From assembly GCA_019752635.1 (NCBI GenBank), contig JAIELX010000020.1:62001-126000 (forward strand): a DNA stretch of 64,000 nucleotides, read 5' to 3'. The first letter of the stretch is position 1. Every line of letters begins with the position of its first letter. The DNA comes from Candidatus Obscuribacterales bacterium (GTDB lineage Bacteria > Cyanobacteriota > Vampirovibrionia > Obscuribacterales > Obscuribacteraceae). This document shows, piece after piece, positions 1 through 12,000 of the stretch. The translations under genes were made by a program, and so were the position numbers. The notes under the pieces are model-generated. The model searched no databases. It was not told where the DNA came from and was given only the letters and a program-made list of their open reading frames with translations.

Positions 1-2
1 GA

Positions 3-194
3 CTTGCCGGGATTTTACTCGGTATTGGTGCCTCTTACGCAATTGCGTACTTCGCAAAGTGGACAACGGTCGTTACTCCCGTTTCGGTGGTGGTATCATT
101 TGCGGTGTCAATTGTAGTCGGGCTTTTCTTCGGTATTTATCCGGCGAAGCGGGCCTCACAACTCGATCCGGTTGTCGCTTTGCGCTCCGAATAA
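3..194 (+). CDS. FtsX/MacB-type ABC transporter permease, C-terminal end (partial)
   Basis: Only the last 63 codons are in the window; the gene enters from the left edge. The frame gives two hydrophobic helices (around residues 1-17 and 25-46), then a short cytoplasmic tail with YPAKRASQLDPVVALRSE. A YPA.RAA.LDP..ALR. ending is the usual C-terminus of MacB/FtsX-family permeases, which act with a LolD/MacB-type ATPase in efflux or lipoprotein handling. The stop lies 23 bp from the stop of a matching ATPase gene on the opposite strand. Such partners are usually co-directional, so this tail-to-tail arrangement is odd. The substrate cannot be inferred. Confidence 0.8.
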   Translation, partial: LAGILLGIGASYAIAYFAKWTTVVTPVSVVVSFAVSIVVGLFFGIYPAKRASQLDPVVALRSE

Positions 195-217
195 CGAATA
201 ACGGCAAAGCCCCGTCT

Positions 218-928
218 TTAAACGTGCGCGCCTCTTCGTACGAGCTGATCGCTGATGATGGCTCCATCCTTCAACCTGACAATTCGTCGCGCATGCTCCG
301 CAATATCCTGCTCGTGCGTTACAAGAATCACAGTCATTCCTTCCTCGTGAAGCTCATTGAAGAGCGTCATGATTTCGGCAGATGTTTGACTATCGAGTGC
401 TCCGGTCGGTTCGTCCGCCAGCAGCACTGAAGGCGTGTTCACCAGGGCTCGCGCGATGGAGACCCGCTGCTGCTGTCCTCCGGACAGTTGCGTCGGCCTG
501 TGATGCATCCGATCGCCTAATCCAACCAGACGGAGCACCTTCTCTGCGCGGGCTTTGCGCTCATCTCTTTTCAGTCCGGCATACACTAGAGGAAGCATGA
601 CGTTTTCCAGTGCATTCATACGCGGAAGTAGATTGAATTGTTGAAACACAAAACCGAGTTTCTTATTGCGCACTTCGGACAGTTCGTTCTCCGATAGGCT
701 TTGCACTTCGCGCCCGTCCAGATTGTATGTACCTGAGTCCGGGAGGTCCAGACACCCGATAATGTTCATGAGCGTCGACTTCCCGGAGCCGGAAGTGCCC
801 ATGATTGCTACATACTCTCCGGTAACGATTTCGAGCGAAACACCTTTAAGCGCATAAACTGGCTCGGCGCCTGTGTTATAGACTCGCTCAACGTTACGAA
901 TTTGAATCACTTGCTGTTCCTGCCGCAT
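218..928 (-). CDS. MacB/LolD-type ABC transporter ATP-binding protein
   Basis: This 236-aa ATPase has the normal length for a stand-alone MacB/LolD/FtsE-class nucleotide-binding subunit. Walker A is GTSGSGKS at residues 44-51, the Q-loop glutamine is in FVFQQFN near 96, and the ABC signature LSGGQQQR starts at 148. Walker [13 protein letters not shown] is at 168-179 and the H-loop histidine is in VTHEQ near 205. [16 protein letters not shown] and DEPTGALDS are typical of the MacB/LolD branch. It probably energises the permease whose C-terminus ends at 194, although that gene is on the other strand. The start is the ATG after a weakly purine-rich leader. Substrate is unknown; macrolide, lipoprotein or peptide export are all possible for this class. 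Confidence 0.92.
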   Translation of the reverse strand: MRQEQQVIQIRNVERVYNTGAEPVYALKGVSLEIVTGEYVAIMGTSGSGKSTLMNIIGCLDLPDSGTYNLDGREVQSLSENELSEVRNKKLGFVFQQFNLLPRMNALENVMLPLVYAGLKRDERKARAEKVLRLVGLGDRMHHRPTQLSGGQQQRVSIARALVNTPSVLLADEPTGALDSQTSAEIMTLFNELHEEGMTVILVTHEQDIAEHARRIVRLKDGAIISDQLVRRGAHV

Positions 929-998
929 AAGATAAGGCGTGCTTTATCTTATTCTAGCGCTGAGTTGCCTTTTCGTCGCAAAATCGCAATTTAGATAT

Positions 999-1391
999 TC
1001 ATGGATTCTCTCCCCTCCGGGCTGTTTCCCCGCATAGTTCCGTGGCCGTCGAACTTTCAATTGCGCGGAACGATTGAGTGGAGCTGATGCGTTCGGTCCC
1101 GGCGCAACCCGCTTTTGTTGCAACCTCTCCTTCTGCGGTTCGTCGTTTGGCAAGGACACGAGCAAATTCGTACTCGCGGGTTGCTTTAAAAGAAAGACCC
1201 TTGGCGGCGTAAACATCACCGAGCAATTCATGTGCGACTGGGTCGCCCCAGACAGATTCTGATTCGGACATCATAGTAAGCATTGTTTCCTCAGCCATTT
1301 TGCACTGGGCCTCGGACTCTCTAATACTCTCGGCCGCGGCCGCCGGAGCCAAAACAGCCAGCGATAGTAACAAGAACAAACTCTTTTTCAT
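999..1391 (-). CDS. Small secreted TPR-like protein of unknown function
   Basis: A 130-aa product with an N-terminal signal peptide: a KK pair, a hydrophobic stretch LFLLLSLAVLAPAA, and a likely cleavage after AAAAES. The middle (about residues 50-85, HELLGDVYAAKGLSFKATREYE) looks like one TPR-type helix pair. The C-terminal third is Ser/Thr rich with two cysteines and nothing I recognise. A second open frame overlaps the 3' half on the same strand (944-1231) and also looks protein-like, so a frameshift near 1150-1230 cannot be excluded. The gene stands alone, about 70 bp upstream of the ATPase gene on the same strand. Confidence 0.6.
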   Translation of the reverse strand: MKKSLFLLLSLAVLAPAAAAESIRESEAQCKMAEETMLTMMSESESVWGDPVAHELLGDVYAAKGLSFKATREYEFARVLAKRRTAEGEVATKAGCAGTERISSTQSFRAIESSTATELCGETARRGENP

Positions 1392-1570
1392 GGTGTAATC
1401 ATCGTATTTAGATTCGTGGAAAGGCTGAGGACTTCGTGAAATCTCGGAGCTTTAGCGGCGTCGATACAGGAACGATCAAACTTGTACTGAGCAATGAACG
1501 CTAAGAACAGGTTCGATTGATTCCATAAGTACGGGTATTACTGAATCCTGCTTGTGAATGCCGATGGTGT

Positions 1571-2437
1571 CTACTGATGACGAGGGGCGATTAGTTCCGA
1601 CGGTTGCATCGGACCAGGGTCGACACGCGAGGGCATACGCGGACCTCTGCGTAACAGCGACGGAGCAGTCCTGAAGGTTGCATCGTCTGTCACGCTCCCG
1701 TTATCGATGTTCACAACTGTGATTTTTCTTTCTTCACCGAGTATTACTCCTTCTATGGGGTGGACGTCGGGATCCGATTGCCTGGTGTCAAGAAAAACTC
1801 GATGCTTCGATCCTGCTGACTTGAGTTGATCATTGGTTGACTTGACCAATTCCTTTTCGCATCCAAGCCGGTGTGCTGTTCGGAATGCCTTTGCCATTTG
1901 CTCCTTCTCTTCCGGAGACATTGTGCCATCGAAGGCTGCTGATTTTGCGATTTCGCGAGATGTCTTCGACAAAAATTCGGCTTTCTTATTCTGTTCGAAG
2001 AGTATATCCCACGCGCGTTCGGGCTTCTTTTGTTCCAGTTGCTCGAATGCCTTTGAAAGGGCTTCTTGAGAAAGATCTTCCAGGAATTGTTGTTGATATG
2101 CCTCAATTACTTCATGAGAGAATTTTTTCAAGTATTCTTTGCCCCACTGTGGCGTATTTGGCTTCTGGGGAAGTTCGGTCGGGCCGGATGTCGGTGCAAC
2201 GGTGTTATCACTGACATTGTGTTTCGGTTTTGCTTCTGGAACTTTCGCATCGCTCAACTGCTCTTTTCTATTACTCAAAGTCAATCCCGGCAGGGATGGT
2301 TCGCGCGCGAGCTCATTCTTATGTAGCAAATTGAACTGGGTCATATCAACTTCAATTGGTCCGGAGCTCGGTAAGCCCGAGGTTTCCTTGATTGGCTGTT
2401 TCTCAACTCGTTCTATAGACATATGCGTGTGCTCCAT
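1571..2437 (-). CDS. Hypothetical hydrophilic protein, about 288 aa
   Basis: I do not recognise this protein. The N-terminal 110 residues are low complexity and rich in Pro, Ser, Glu and Lys, probably disordered. Residues 105-200 are strongly helical and charged (repeated EAYQQQF, LEQLEQKKPER). The section PEEKEQMAKAFRTAHRLGCEKELV is followed by a beta-like segment with GVILGEERKITVVNI. There is no signal peptide or membrane segment. I prefer the ATG at 2437 (MEHTHMS) because GGAAGG lies about 10 nt upstream; another ATG at 2467 has no ribosome site. It lies 107 bp downstream of the 1077-aa gene on the same strand and may share its transcript. Confidence 0.65.
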   Translation of the reverse strand: MEHTHMSIERVEKQPIKETSGLPSSGPIEVDMTQFNLLHKNELAREPSLPGLTLSNRKEQLSDAKVPEAKPKHNVSDNTVAPTSGPTELPQKPNTPQWGKEYLKKFSHEVIEAYQQQFLEDLSQEALSKAFEQLEQKKPERAWDILFEQNKKAEFLSKTSREIAKSAAFDGTMSPEEKEQMAKAFRTAHRLGCEKELVKSTNDQLKSAGSKHRVFLDTRQSDPDVHPIEGVILGEERKITVVNIDNGSVTDDATFRTAPSLLRRGPRMPSRVDPGPMQPSELIAPRHQ

Positions 2438-2543
2438 TGAAGCTGTGCCTTCCAACGCAGACAACATTACTGGTTAGGTGTTAAGCCGTCGCTAAGTTTG
2501 GATGGCTATGACCACGGACTTGAGTTTCTAGATGCCTCAATGT

Positions 2544-5500
2544 TCACTTTCCCCCGACGCCTGGTCTGACAAGCGGCGAGTTTGTGGGGCGGTGCCCGGA
2601 TTCATGCCAACCAATCACCGCCGACAGTAAGATGCCGCAACCAATTGCTCCTCCCAACCCCCCGCCTGGTTTCTGTTTCGCTTGCTGTTTGGCTGCTTTG
2701 AGTATTTCTTGATTTGCACGAATTCTCGCTTCCTCACCGAAGGCACCGCGCAAGGTTTTCACTGTTTCTTCAAGTCGGGCGGCATTTTTCAAATCTTCCG
2801 CTTTGTCCGATTTGCGTAAACGCTCGATTTCGCGCTCCATGAATTTGATTTGCTCTTCGCTCACTGCGGTTTGTTTTTCGAGTCGTTCGGCTGTCATGGA
2901 GTCACCGATTCGAATGTCTTCCACTGCTCTGGTGCCATCCGGGTTGATAGCTACCAGCGTGCCTCCCAGCCTATCGGGAGTGATCGGCGGACGGTCGGCG
3001 GCGGGCTTTCCCGCAGGAGGGTTTACAGGTAAAGGAACGACGGTGCCCGGTGCTGATGATGGCTCCGGTACTCTTTGCGGGGGCTTTTGTGCCTTCATTA
3101 GAGATGGTAGTTCTGCTTTTGGTACCATACTCATCGTCGGGTCTGCACCGAGTATAGTGGTGCCGCCAGTCTCTGCCAAAACAAAAAGGCCCTTCTCCGG
3201 ATGCCCTTTTTCCATATATCGAGGTTCAGTTTTTCCGTCTAGAAGAACCTCCACGCGCTCATACCGGTCTGCCAGTTCCTGATTTGTTAATTGGGTCGCG
3301 GTGGGGCTAAAGTTCATTTTGGTCGGGTCAAACAGAATTACATTGGCGCCGATGATAGCCGCTACCTTGTATTTTTTATTCTGTATCTCTAACTCCGCGC
3401 CTTTTTCTGGCAAGGCCGGTGCTGCTTCCGGACCGGTCCTGCGTTTCCTGATCCTTTCTGCCTCAAGTGTGGCGGGGTCAAGATCTTTGTCTAGAGCTGT
3501 TCCTAACCCCGTAGCCAATTCGTAAAAGGCCGGTCGACCGGTCAGCCCTTCCTTTAGCGCTCCAGTAACGGGATCATACTTCGCATCGTTGACGGCACCG
3601 GCCTCTCTGAGGTAAATGCGCTGCTTTCTATCTTGCTTTATATCTTGACCCTCAAGCATCAGGTTTGGCTTTTGTCCCGGTAACGCATCGGTGTATGATA
3701 ATCGGCAGGTCACGCTGTCGATTTTGAAATCCTTTTCAATCAAACGCAGAACCTCCTCTTTGAGTTGGCCATTTGCCGGATCTCCTTGATAGAGGCTTGT
3801 GGTGTCTTTAAACGTTTCCCATCCAGGCTTGCCTTCCCGTAACTTCTTGGTGGCGTATTCGGTGATTGCTTCGGACATCTCGCGTGGCAGAAGTGCTCCG
3901 GAAGTTGCAGTGCCATTGCTAGTACGAACACCGACATTTGCGTAGTCTCGTTCAATAGTGACCCGATTTGACCCGGCGGGATTCACCGTGCGATCACCAA
4001 CATTGCCTGTATTGACCTTTCCCTCAAGAGCAAGACCTTTTGCTTTTAAAAATTTGTCAACGTACTCTTGAACTTCCTTGCCGGCCGCCGCATCCGGTGA
4101 GTAGATCGTAAAGCCTTTCGCCTGCTGTCCCTTAGACCCGGGCTTGAATTTTGAATCATTGGTGTTCCAGGGTACCTTATCTTCCCAGCCGGCCTCCAAT
4201 GCGAACATAGGATCGTGCGTCTTGAACACGGCGACTTTGCCGTGTAATGGTCCCCCCGGCGCGCACGCCCGGTAAAGTTCCGGAATGAGTTCAACTTGTA
4301 TCTTCGCCAGTTCCGCTGCGTCAAGGCTAAGGACATGTACTTTGACATTGCCTGTTTTAAGCGGCTCGCCTTTCGAGTCGGTAAACGCAGGGCTCTGAAA
4401 CCAAGTATCTCCAGAAAAAGTGAATGGGCGCCCGTCAATTTCCATTGTTCTGAAATAGGCCCCCTTGGTTGAGACTGCGACCTTATGACCGCTTATGTCG
4501 CCGGTTACTCTGGTGTTTTTGAATACAACTTCTTGCGCCCCGAGCAGGGGACTAACTCGGTCGCTCACGTTGTTCATCGCAAGCTCTACACGGAGCGCCG
4601 CGGCCGTGAGCACTTCGTATTGCCGCACTTGCTTGAGCTCATTTCCTTTGCCGGTTTTTTCGAATACTTCACCAGTTACCTTGTCGTAAAGCATCTGTTT
4701 TCCGTCAATCTTGACGGGGCTGTATTCATTTGCCAGGGAAAAGTCCGTAGGCGTTATCAATCGCTCTGTCCTTGATCGGTCTGATTCGTACTCGAGGACA
4801 TAAACGTCCTTGGTGCTGTCGAATGCCTTTACTTTGCCGTGACCCTCCGCTGTCTTGATGCTGGAACCGACTGCGATGGCTGGAGTCGACGGGCTAATCG
4901 GCTTGTCTTTGCTTGTAACTGTTACTTTGTCTTCCTGTGCGCCTTTTGTTGCATCCTTCTTTTGAGTTTCATCGGCGGGATCTAGTGCTTTGACTTTGAC
5001 GCCGATCGATGCTGTTTCGGTTGCTTTCGATGGCTGCCGAACAGCCCAAACAAGAAATCCAATTCTTGACGCCAAAATTGCGCCCGACGTGATCATCACA
5101 ATTGTTTCAATGGCGTTGATGTTAGATGACGATTCAGTTGCTTGAGCCGACTGCTGCATCACTTCCTTGATCCGCATTTTTAATGCTGCAGGCAGGGGGA
5201 TGGTCGTTGTGCCAAGTCCGTCTGCACACTTTGCCGTTATTTGTATTGCCGGCTGATCGTCTCGATCGTTGGTAACCTCAATCTTTGTTATGTCTGCTTC
5301 CGTCCAAAGCTGTGCTCCTTCATGCCGGAGCCCAACAGGAATCTCTGCCTTCACTCCCCTGATTTTGTCGATTGAGACCGAACCTTCAGTTATGTTTGTA
5401 AGGTTTGCGAAGATTTTCGAATCTACTGTCAGCTTGCGGCACCCAATCGATTCGCCAAGTTTAATTTCTGTTGGTTCGCTTTCGATAGATACGCGACGGA

Positions 5501-5777
5501 CTTTGTCGGTTCGCGTAACCAACGCTGATTTGATTCGACTTTCTCTGCAGAATTCGGCAAGAAGGGGATTCACTTTCTCTATTTGCTCCGGTGTGAAAAC
5601 TGCAGCACCAGATTCAATGTCCGGGTTGTTCGATGTTGTGTCACCGCGCTTGCCGTCGATGTGTTCGGTGCTCAGTATCGATGCTGCTTCGGCAGCGAGT
5701 CGACCGCTGGCAGACACTATTGCTTGTTCGGTAAAATCAGCACATCCTTCAAACTCTTGGCTGTCCGAATTGTCCAT
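2544..5777 (-). CDS. Large hypothetical protein with one internal membrane segment, 1077 aa
   Basis: No family is recognised with confidence. The N-terminal 220 residues are soluble. A hydrophobic segment around 222-246 (METIVMI-like, then GAILASRIGFLVWAV) could be a transmembrane helix. It is followed by a Lys/Asp/Thr-rich linker, then small beta-rich domains around 300-350 (VKAFDSTKDVYVLEYES) and 790-860. The C-terminus has a Pro-rich linker, a coiled coil near 985-1045 (EEQIKFMEREIERLRKSDKA), a Gly-rich hydrophobic patch and a short tail. AGGAG sits 12 nt before the ATG. It is divergent from the 2078-aa gene with about 250 bp between starts, which suggests shared regulation. Confidence 0.7.
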   Translation of the reverse strand: MDNSDSQEFEGCADFTEQAIVSASGRLAAEAASILSTEHIDGKRGDTTSNNPDIESGAAVFTPEQIEKVNPLLAEFCRESRIKSALVTRTDKVRRVSIESEPTEIKLGESIGCRKLTVDSKIFANLTNITEGSVSIDKIRGVKAEIPVGLRHEGAQLWTEADITKIEVTNDRDDQPAIQITAKCADGLGTTTIPLPAALKMRIKEVMQQSAQATESSSNINAIETIVMITSGAILASRIGFLVWAVRQPSKATETASIGVKVKALDPADETQKKDATKGAQEDKVTVTSKDKPISPSTPAIAVGSSIKTAEGHGKVKAFDSTKDVYVLEYESDRSRTERLITPTDFSLANEYSPVKIDGKQMLYDKVTGEVFEKTGKGNELKQVRQYEVLTAAALRVELAMNNVSDRVSPLLGAQEVVFKNTRVTGDISGHKVAVSTKGAYFRTMEIDGRPFTFSGDTWFQSPAFTDSKGEPLKTGNVKVHVLSLDAAELAKIQVELIPELYRACAPGGPLHGKVAVFKTHDPMFALEAGWEDKVPWNTNDSKFKPGSKGQQAKGFTIYSPDAAAGKEVQEYVDKFLKAKGLALEGKVNTGNVGDRTVNPAGSNRVTIERDYANVGVRTSNGTATSGALLPREMSEAITEYATKKLREGKPGWETFKDTTSLYQGDPANGQLKEEVLRLIEKDFKIDSVTCRLSYTDALPGQKPNLMLEGQDIKQDRKQRIYLREAGAVNDAKYDPVTGALKEGLTGRPAFYELATGLGTALDKDLDPATLEAERIRKRRTGPEAAPALPEKGAELEIQNKKYKVAAIIGANVILFDPTKMNFSPTATQLTNQELADRYERVEVLLDGKTEPRYMEKGHPEKGLFVLAETGGTTILGADPTMSMVPKAELPSLMKAQKPPQRVPEPSSAPGTVVPLPVNPPAGKPAADRPPITPDRLGGTLVAINPDGTRAVEDIRIGDSMTAERLEKQTAVSEEQIKFMEREIERLRKSDKAEDLKNAARLEETVKTLRGAFGEEARIRANQEILKAAKQQAKQKPGGGLGGAIGCGILLSAVIGWHESGHRPTNSPLVRPGVGGK

Positions 5778-6025
5778 GATGCATCCATCTCCTTCGAAAT
5801 TCGCTAGCTTGCCGAGTGTAGGCCGCTCGTGTTAAACAAGTGCAAAGAACTTGCAAGACTGACTGATCTGCGATGAATCATCATCCGAAGTGGCTAGGAT
5901 TGCGGATTCTTTGCGGCATCTTAACGACGTCCAACTAAAGTAATTTCGCAGATAACCTGGTCGACTGGTAATCACATTGGTCCAGTATCAGATTGAAGTT
6001 TGCCAATTTTACTGAGGAAAAGACT

Positions 6026-9000
6026 ATGAACTTTGAAGTTTTTGAGGACGACCCTGTCGAAGATCAATTCGATCCGTTCGCCCCTGGTTTCGAATCTTTC
6101 CTCGGCGCAAAGCTCGACGGTGCCGAAACAAAATCTGAAGAAAAGACTCTGGAAAGAACTGAATCCGGACGTGTGCCGAAAGAAAGTGCTGCGACCCGTG
6201 CGGCCTACATGCAGGAAACCATGATCAACCTTACGCCACTCTTTATAAGTTCTTTGCCGCAGCAAGCAGGCGAGAATCAGAATGACTACATTAGGCGAGT
6301 CAAGGAAGAAGTAAAACAGTATAGGGACACACTGCAAGCTGAGCGCAATGCCGGACTGTTTGGACCCGCAAGCAAGCAAGCTTACAGGGCAATGGTGGAG
6401 TGGTTGGAGCAAAGAGCGGTACTCGATGTGGTGCGGTTGGTCGACAGCTATCAAATTCCCATGCCTCCCGGTTGCCCAATTTCGCTAACACTAGATGAGT
6501 TCGGCCGCGCCATTGATCCCGAACTATACAAATCAATAGCTTCCAGTCAAAACTTGCGCGCCAATCTCAACCTGGACACGTCAGTGATACCATCTGAAGC
6601 CGATATACAGAGATTTGAAGCAGCAGTTCGTTGGTGCGAAATTGGCAACGACGCGGTCAAGCTTGCCCGGGCACGCCATGATACGGTTACGTTAAACCGA
6701 TTAATCGGTGATCTGAATATGCCGTCCTGGCAGTTGAAAGAAGGTGAATCTGCCGACAGCTGGCGAACATCGGCTTTTGCCATGGTCGATCTGGCGGCAA
6801 AAATGCGGAATTACATTGAAGCGATGCACAGCCTGTTCAAGATTTCGACTCATAATGATTTCCCATTCAACCTACCGCCTGGCACTACCTTAACAATCGA
6901 GGAGGGGGGCAAACTGCATCAAGTAACTGATAAGGACGTCTCTCTCAACGCAAGTATTCTAAAGAATGGCGTCATCAAGCAAATCAAGTTAGATTTGCCC
7001 AAAGACTTGCGCCAAGACCACCCGGCCAATGCGCAAAGAATTGATAGTCTTAAGCGTTGGCTAGGAGCAAATGCAGAGCGAATCGAGAAATCGGTCGACC
7101 GCCTCGCTGATTTGGACGAGAATCCTTTGGCTGCCATTATGTATGGTGACGTCGAGATCCGTAACGGCAAAGGCATCTTCAATGAGCAAGGACAGTTCAA
7201 GGGGATCAGTAAGGCCGATTACGTGCCGGAAGCCGGTGAAGAACTCAAAGATGTAAACCTCATCGGTTTTAACTTCGAGGCCGAGGCGATTACCGACGGA
7301 CCACATAAAGGCAAGTATCGCGTGAAACAGACAGTTACGGCTGAACACGCACCGTGGTTCGCCTATCAGAACTATAGATTCTTGGGCGTCAAACTGGTTG
7401 GTTCCATGATCATTGAAGAAAAAATAGTTGATGGCGAGACCTTTATGCCTATTAAGCGGGGCGACACAGTCGAAATAGTCAAAGCAAAACATTTGGCGGG
7501 GCACAAACGGGGGCAACAGTTTGCCTACCACGGGGAAAGGTTGCTTGTTTCCGCCATGGATGCCGCTATGATTACCACTGGCACAATTGAAATTGCCGGT
7601 GCTGTTCGCGGTGCAAAATTGGCCGCGGCCGGGCGAACAACCGGGCTTGAACTGTCGGGGGGGCAAACTGCGTGGCAAGTTTCTAAAGGAACTATGCGCT
7701 TTACTATTGGCGGATTGGGAGTGCTCAATGGTGCGGGCGGAAGAGAAGCTAAGATTGGAAATTGGCATGCCGGTGAGGATATCAACCTTGGCCGCGGAAT
7801 CTACTTTCTTGGCGATATAAGTCTGGGGCTAGCCCGCGGAGGATGGAACTACTTTCGCAGCGGCGGTGTTGCACGACCGCTATCGTCATCCGACAAAGTT
7901 CATTTGCTCATTCACGGAAGAGCTACCCCCGGCGCAGAGAAGCTAGAAGGAATGGCGTGGGTGAGGCATGTACACACCGCATCCATGTACACCTTCAAAG
8001 CTTGCGAGTTCGGTTTTGCGCCAGTTATAGCTGGCGAGCTGCGCTCGCAGGTCGGGCGAATTCAGGACGCCGGTAAAAGAGATCCGGTGGCAGACGCCAA
8101 GCTTCAGCTTGGTAAGACAAGAATCGGCGACGGTAGGGGGATGCAAGCCGCCAAGCCCGGCGACTTTGCCTTCGACAATAAGCAGGCGTTAGACGGAGCT
8201 CTCGGCGTTCTCGACAACTTTAGCACTACTCTTCGCGATGGCCGCTCGCCGGAGTCTGCTGAGCAAATAAAGCAGATCTTCGACGAGTGCGCAAAGCTAT
8301 TGAGTTCAAATACCCATGGCGAGGAGCGACGAAGGTTCAAACAGGTGCTGTTGCACCAAATGAGCTTTACAGGTGAAGAGATCATAGAGCTTGAACTTGC
8401 GCATCCCGCCTCGAAGCAAGATGCTAACTTCCGCCTGACGGAGCAGCAGCTTCATGATTTGCTTGATCCATCGTCTTGCCGGAATCTTCCTCGAGCGGTG
8501 CAAGATTTGGCCGGGCGCATTCTTGCCGGCCGGGACAAAGATGTGCAAGCCGCCTGCGCTATTGCGCTTTTCTATCTGTGTCGCGATCAAGATGGAAAGC
8601 TGCCGACACACCTTGCCGAGGCTAAAACTGTTGTTCCCCGCTACAAAAGGACAGTGATCACTTACGAGTCTACTCCCGAGGGCGAGGTGGCGAAGCAGAC
8701 AGATGTTGTGGTGGAAGCAAGAGAACTTTCAAGCTCACTTACTCCGGATGACGCAGTGGCAATTCTCAAGCGCGATCTGGCCGCAGGCAAGCTCGGCAAT
8801 CGAGGAATTGCCACCGGCGATATGCTGTGCCGCATTGGTGCGATAACGCACCAGCAGTATGCAACTATTCTTCAAGACGTTCTGACTGATTCCTCAGCGT
8901 CCAGGGGGGACAAATTTCGCGCACTATCGGATGCTTTTGGCGCGCGTTTTGCTACCATTTTGGACGGAGTACGCCAGCAAGAAAAAGTGTTATCGGGCGA

Positions 9001-12000
9001 TTTGACTTTTTCTGAACGCGAAGAAGAAGCGGGCCGCCACTTCAAGGTGTCTTCAAAAGATCTCTTTGTTACTTTGGAAAACGTTGCCAGAACTGATAAA
9101 GACGCTGACGTCCGGGCGTTGGCCGCACTCCAGCTCTATGGATTGAAAGAGAGTGATCCTCGAAGGCGCCAAGACATACTTTCCGCGGTACATGGGCTTT
9201 TGAAGCAGTGCGCGTCTTTGTCTCCCGGCGAGCTGGCAAAACAGGTTAAGGCGTACTTGCGCGATGAAATGGCCGCGCCTGTATCTTCAGTCATCGCTGA
9301 GCTCGCTGATTGGCTCAGACAAAGGAAGCTCGATGCAGCCTTGACGTTCGCACTAATTTCACATCCGGCAGACATGGAATCACAAAGGGAGATGAATCAG
9401 GCAATTGCAGAATCGCTTAGCAATACCGATTTACGCCTGACAGTGCGCGTCATCGAAGCACTCTTGCCAGACAGAATAAAGCAACTGAGCGTCGATGATC
9501 CACGAACGGCGTACAGGCTCCGGGCTGCCATTGTTGATCTGCTGAAGTGCCCTGTTGGATTAGCGGACGAGCCGCAATTAGTGGCTATTCTCAAGAATGT
9601 CAACGCGCTATTCGCAAATGCCGACAAGGAGAGCAAGGTGCTTTTGGCAATGCGATTGGAACGGTTGTTGCGCAGAGATGACATTGAGTATGTACAGTAT
9701 TATCCGCTTATGCGTGCTGCTGCCATTGAGTCTCTCAGTCAATTAGGATCGCGCTCTGAAGAAACGGTGAACCTTATACGTAGTCATGCCACGGCTGCCC
9801 CTGTTTTGCAAATTGGCAAAATTAGTCTGGTTGCCGGTGAACAAGATGGTCTTGTTCGTGCTGCGGCTGTAAAAGCGTTGGACTTTTTGAAAGATGTCGA
9901 GTTATCCTCGTATATTGGTGCGCTAATAAACACCGAGACAGATCCGCACATAGCTGCCCGATTACGGGATGTGCGTTTTGAAAACCAACGTATTGAACGA
10001 GATTCCGAAGAGTACAAAAAACAGTATGAAGCAATTCTGACCAGGTTGTCGGACGCAGCCAAAGAGGAAAAGTATCCACACCTGAAGAGCTTCGGTGAAC
10101 AGGAAGCAGCTAACTGGCTCAATGAACGCTATCCGCTACTTCAGGTAAAGGTGTTCGAAGCTGCACTGAACAAAGAGATCGATGATGCCTCCAGTTACGG
10201 TGGAAAGCTGGTCAATCTCTCCGGGTCGCTTTTCTTAGACGAGCTTGAGGCCCTCAAGAAGGTCCAGGAAACGCGCATGGGCTATTGGAAAAACCTTGAG
10301 TTACTGGCAACTGGCAAGGGGCTTGAAGCAGACAAAGCGCGCAAAGCGCTGTATTACCTTGTCGTATCCGACCATCCTTATTTTCGCACCATATACAGTG
10401 GCGCTGATCTAATCGAGATTCAGAGCGACTGCAATAAGTCAAGAAAGCACCGGCTCTTCGACATTGAACCTAAGAGCCAAGCTGCACGGATACTTCAAAA
10501 ATGCTGTTCGGCGGAACTTTCTTCCGGCAGAGACCTGGTCGCCGGCAGGGTTGAAGAAATTCTCACTACCAGGCTCGGGGGCATCGCCACCGATTCCGTT
10601 GGTTCCGATTTACTGGCCGGGCTCAAAGAGCTGGCCCGTCCGGATGCATCTGGAAACGTGGCTATTTCCAGGGAACGCCTGGCGTCCATCTACGCCGTCA
10701 TTCTCAAACATGAGGTAGGCGCCGAAGGGGGCTTCGCCGGTAAGAGTCTTAAGGATCAAAGCCCGTGGCTGCAACTTTATCTAATTCGAGAATTGGCAGC
10801 GATGAAAAATCGGATGATGTATCCAGCTCTTGAAGCAATTGCCAAACGTAAGGTGAACATTGAGGACCCCAACCTGCGTCGAGAGTTTGAAGAAGTTGCT
10901 AAGGTTGCGCAGGAGACCCTCGAAGAACTGAGAGATTCTGTACCGCTAATCTGGCATGCTACTGCGATTGATTTTGTGTCTTCTGCAGAGGACCGTGCCA
11001 CCAGGCTTGGTACTGCACTCACCAACAGAACCAGCGCCGATCAACTGATTCAGCAAATGTTCAGCGCCTACAAGGGGCATTCTTTCAAAATTAATGACCC
11101 CGCGTTCGGGAGTCTCTCTGTTGCCATGGGCGATACCAATGAACGCGTTCGGATGGCGGCTGCCATGCTCGTGATGGAATCAAACATTCCAAATACTCAC
11201 CCCTGCAAGGTTCAGGCGGTGAAGACATTGGCGCTTCTAATGCGGTGCGGCGCGTGCAAAGATTTTCAAAAGGAAGCATTTCAAGGCTTATCTAGATTCA
11301 CATTGACCAAGCCCCTTTTACTGATTTTGCCTAAGGGAGAATCACTGCGAATTGAAAAGCAAGCAGGCCCCGAGGAGGTGGCTGAAGTCTTGTATAACAG
11401 GCTGTTCTCCAGAACTGCAGACCCTGACTCAAGTTGGGCTGTGAGTATGTTCAAGGGAGGCGCTAAATATGGCGATGTTGTGAAGGCTGCCATCAATGAT
11501 TCACTTGGAGAGTTCAAGAAATCGATACCGCGCAACAAGGCAGACGTTGTTCCATTTCTGTATCTCAGATTGCTGGGTAGAAACTACACACCCGGCGAAG
11601 ATAAGGACAGGTGGGGGCAACTGTTGGAGAAGGAAGGAATCGATGCTGTAATCAATGGAATCATAGAAACCGAAGAGTTTAAAGCAAAGGCACCCTCCTG
11701 CCACCTCGGTGCGACCGAGTTCAAGTTTACTCATTACACCAGTCCGGCTTCGGTTCAGATTTTTACTGATCCGCAGTCGGTGGTCGAGATCTTGTATGGC
11801 ACGGTGCTCGGACGCCAGCCTGATAAAGGCTCAGGTGGCTTTGCCGATATGATCAAAGCTGGCATCCCATATCCCGATGTTGTCAGGTCCGTTATTAACA
11901 ATGAGCTTCGCGAATTTCGTTCCACTGTTCCAGCCAGGCAAGACCAGGTTGTAGCGTTTTTGTACAAGCGCTTGTTGAACCGTCAAGTAAGTCCTGAAGA

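Noticed and set aside
944..1231. Second open frame overlapping the small secreted TPR-like protein
   Set aside because: No signal peptide or ribosome site; the overlapping frame has both a signal peptide and a helix pair. A frameshift remains possible and is mentioned in that entry.
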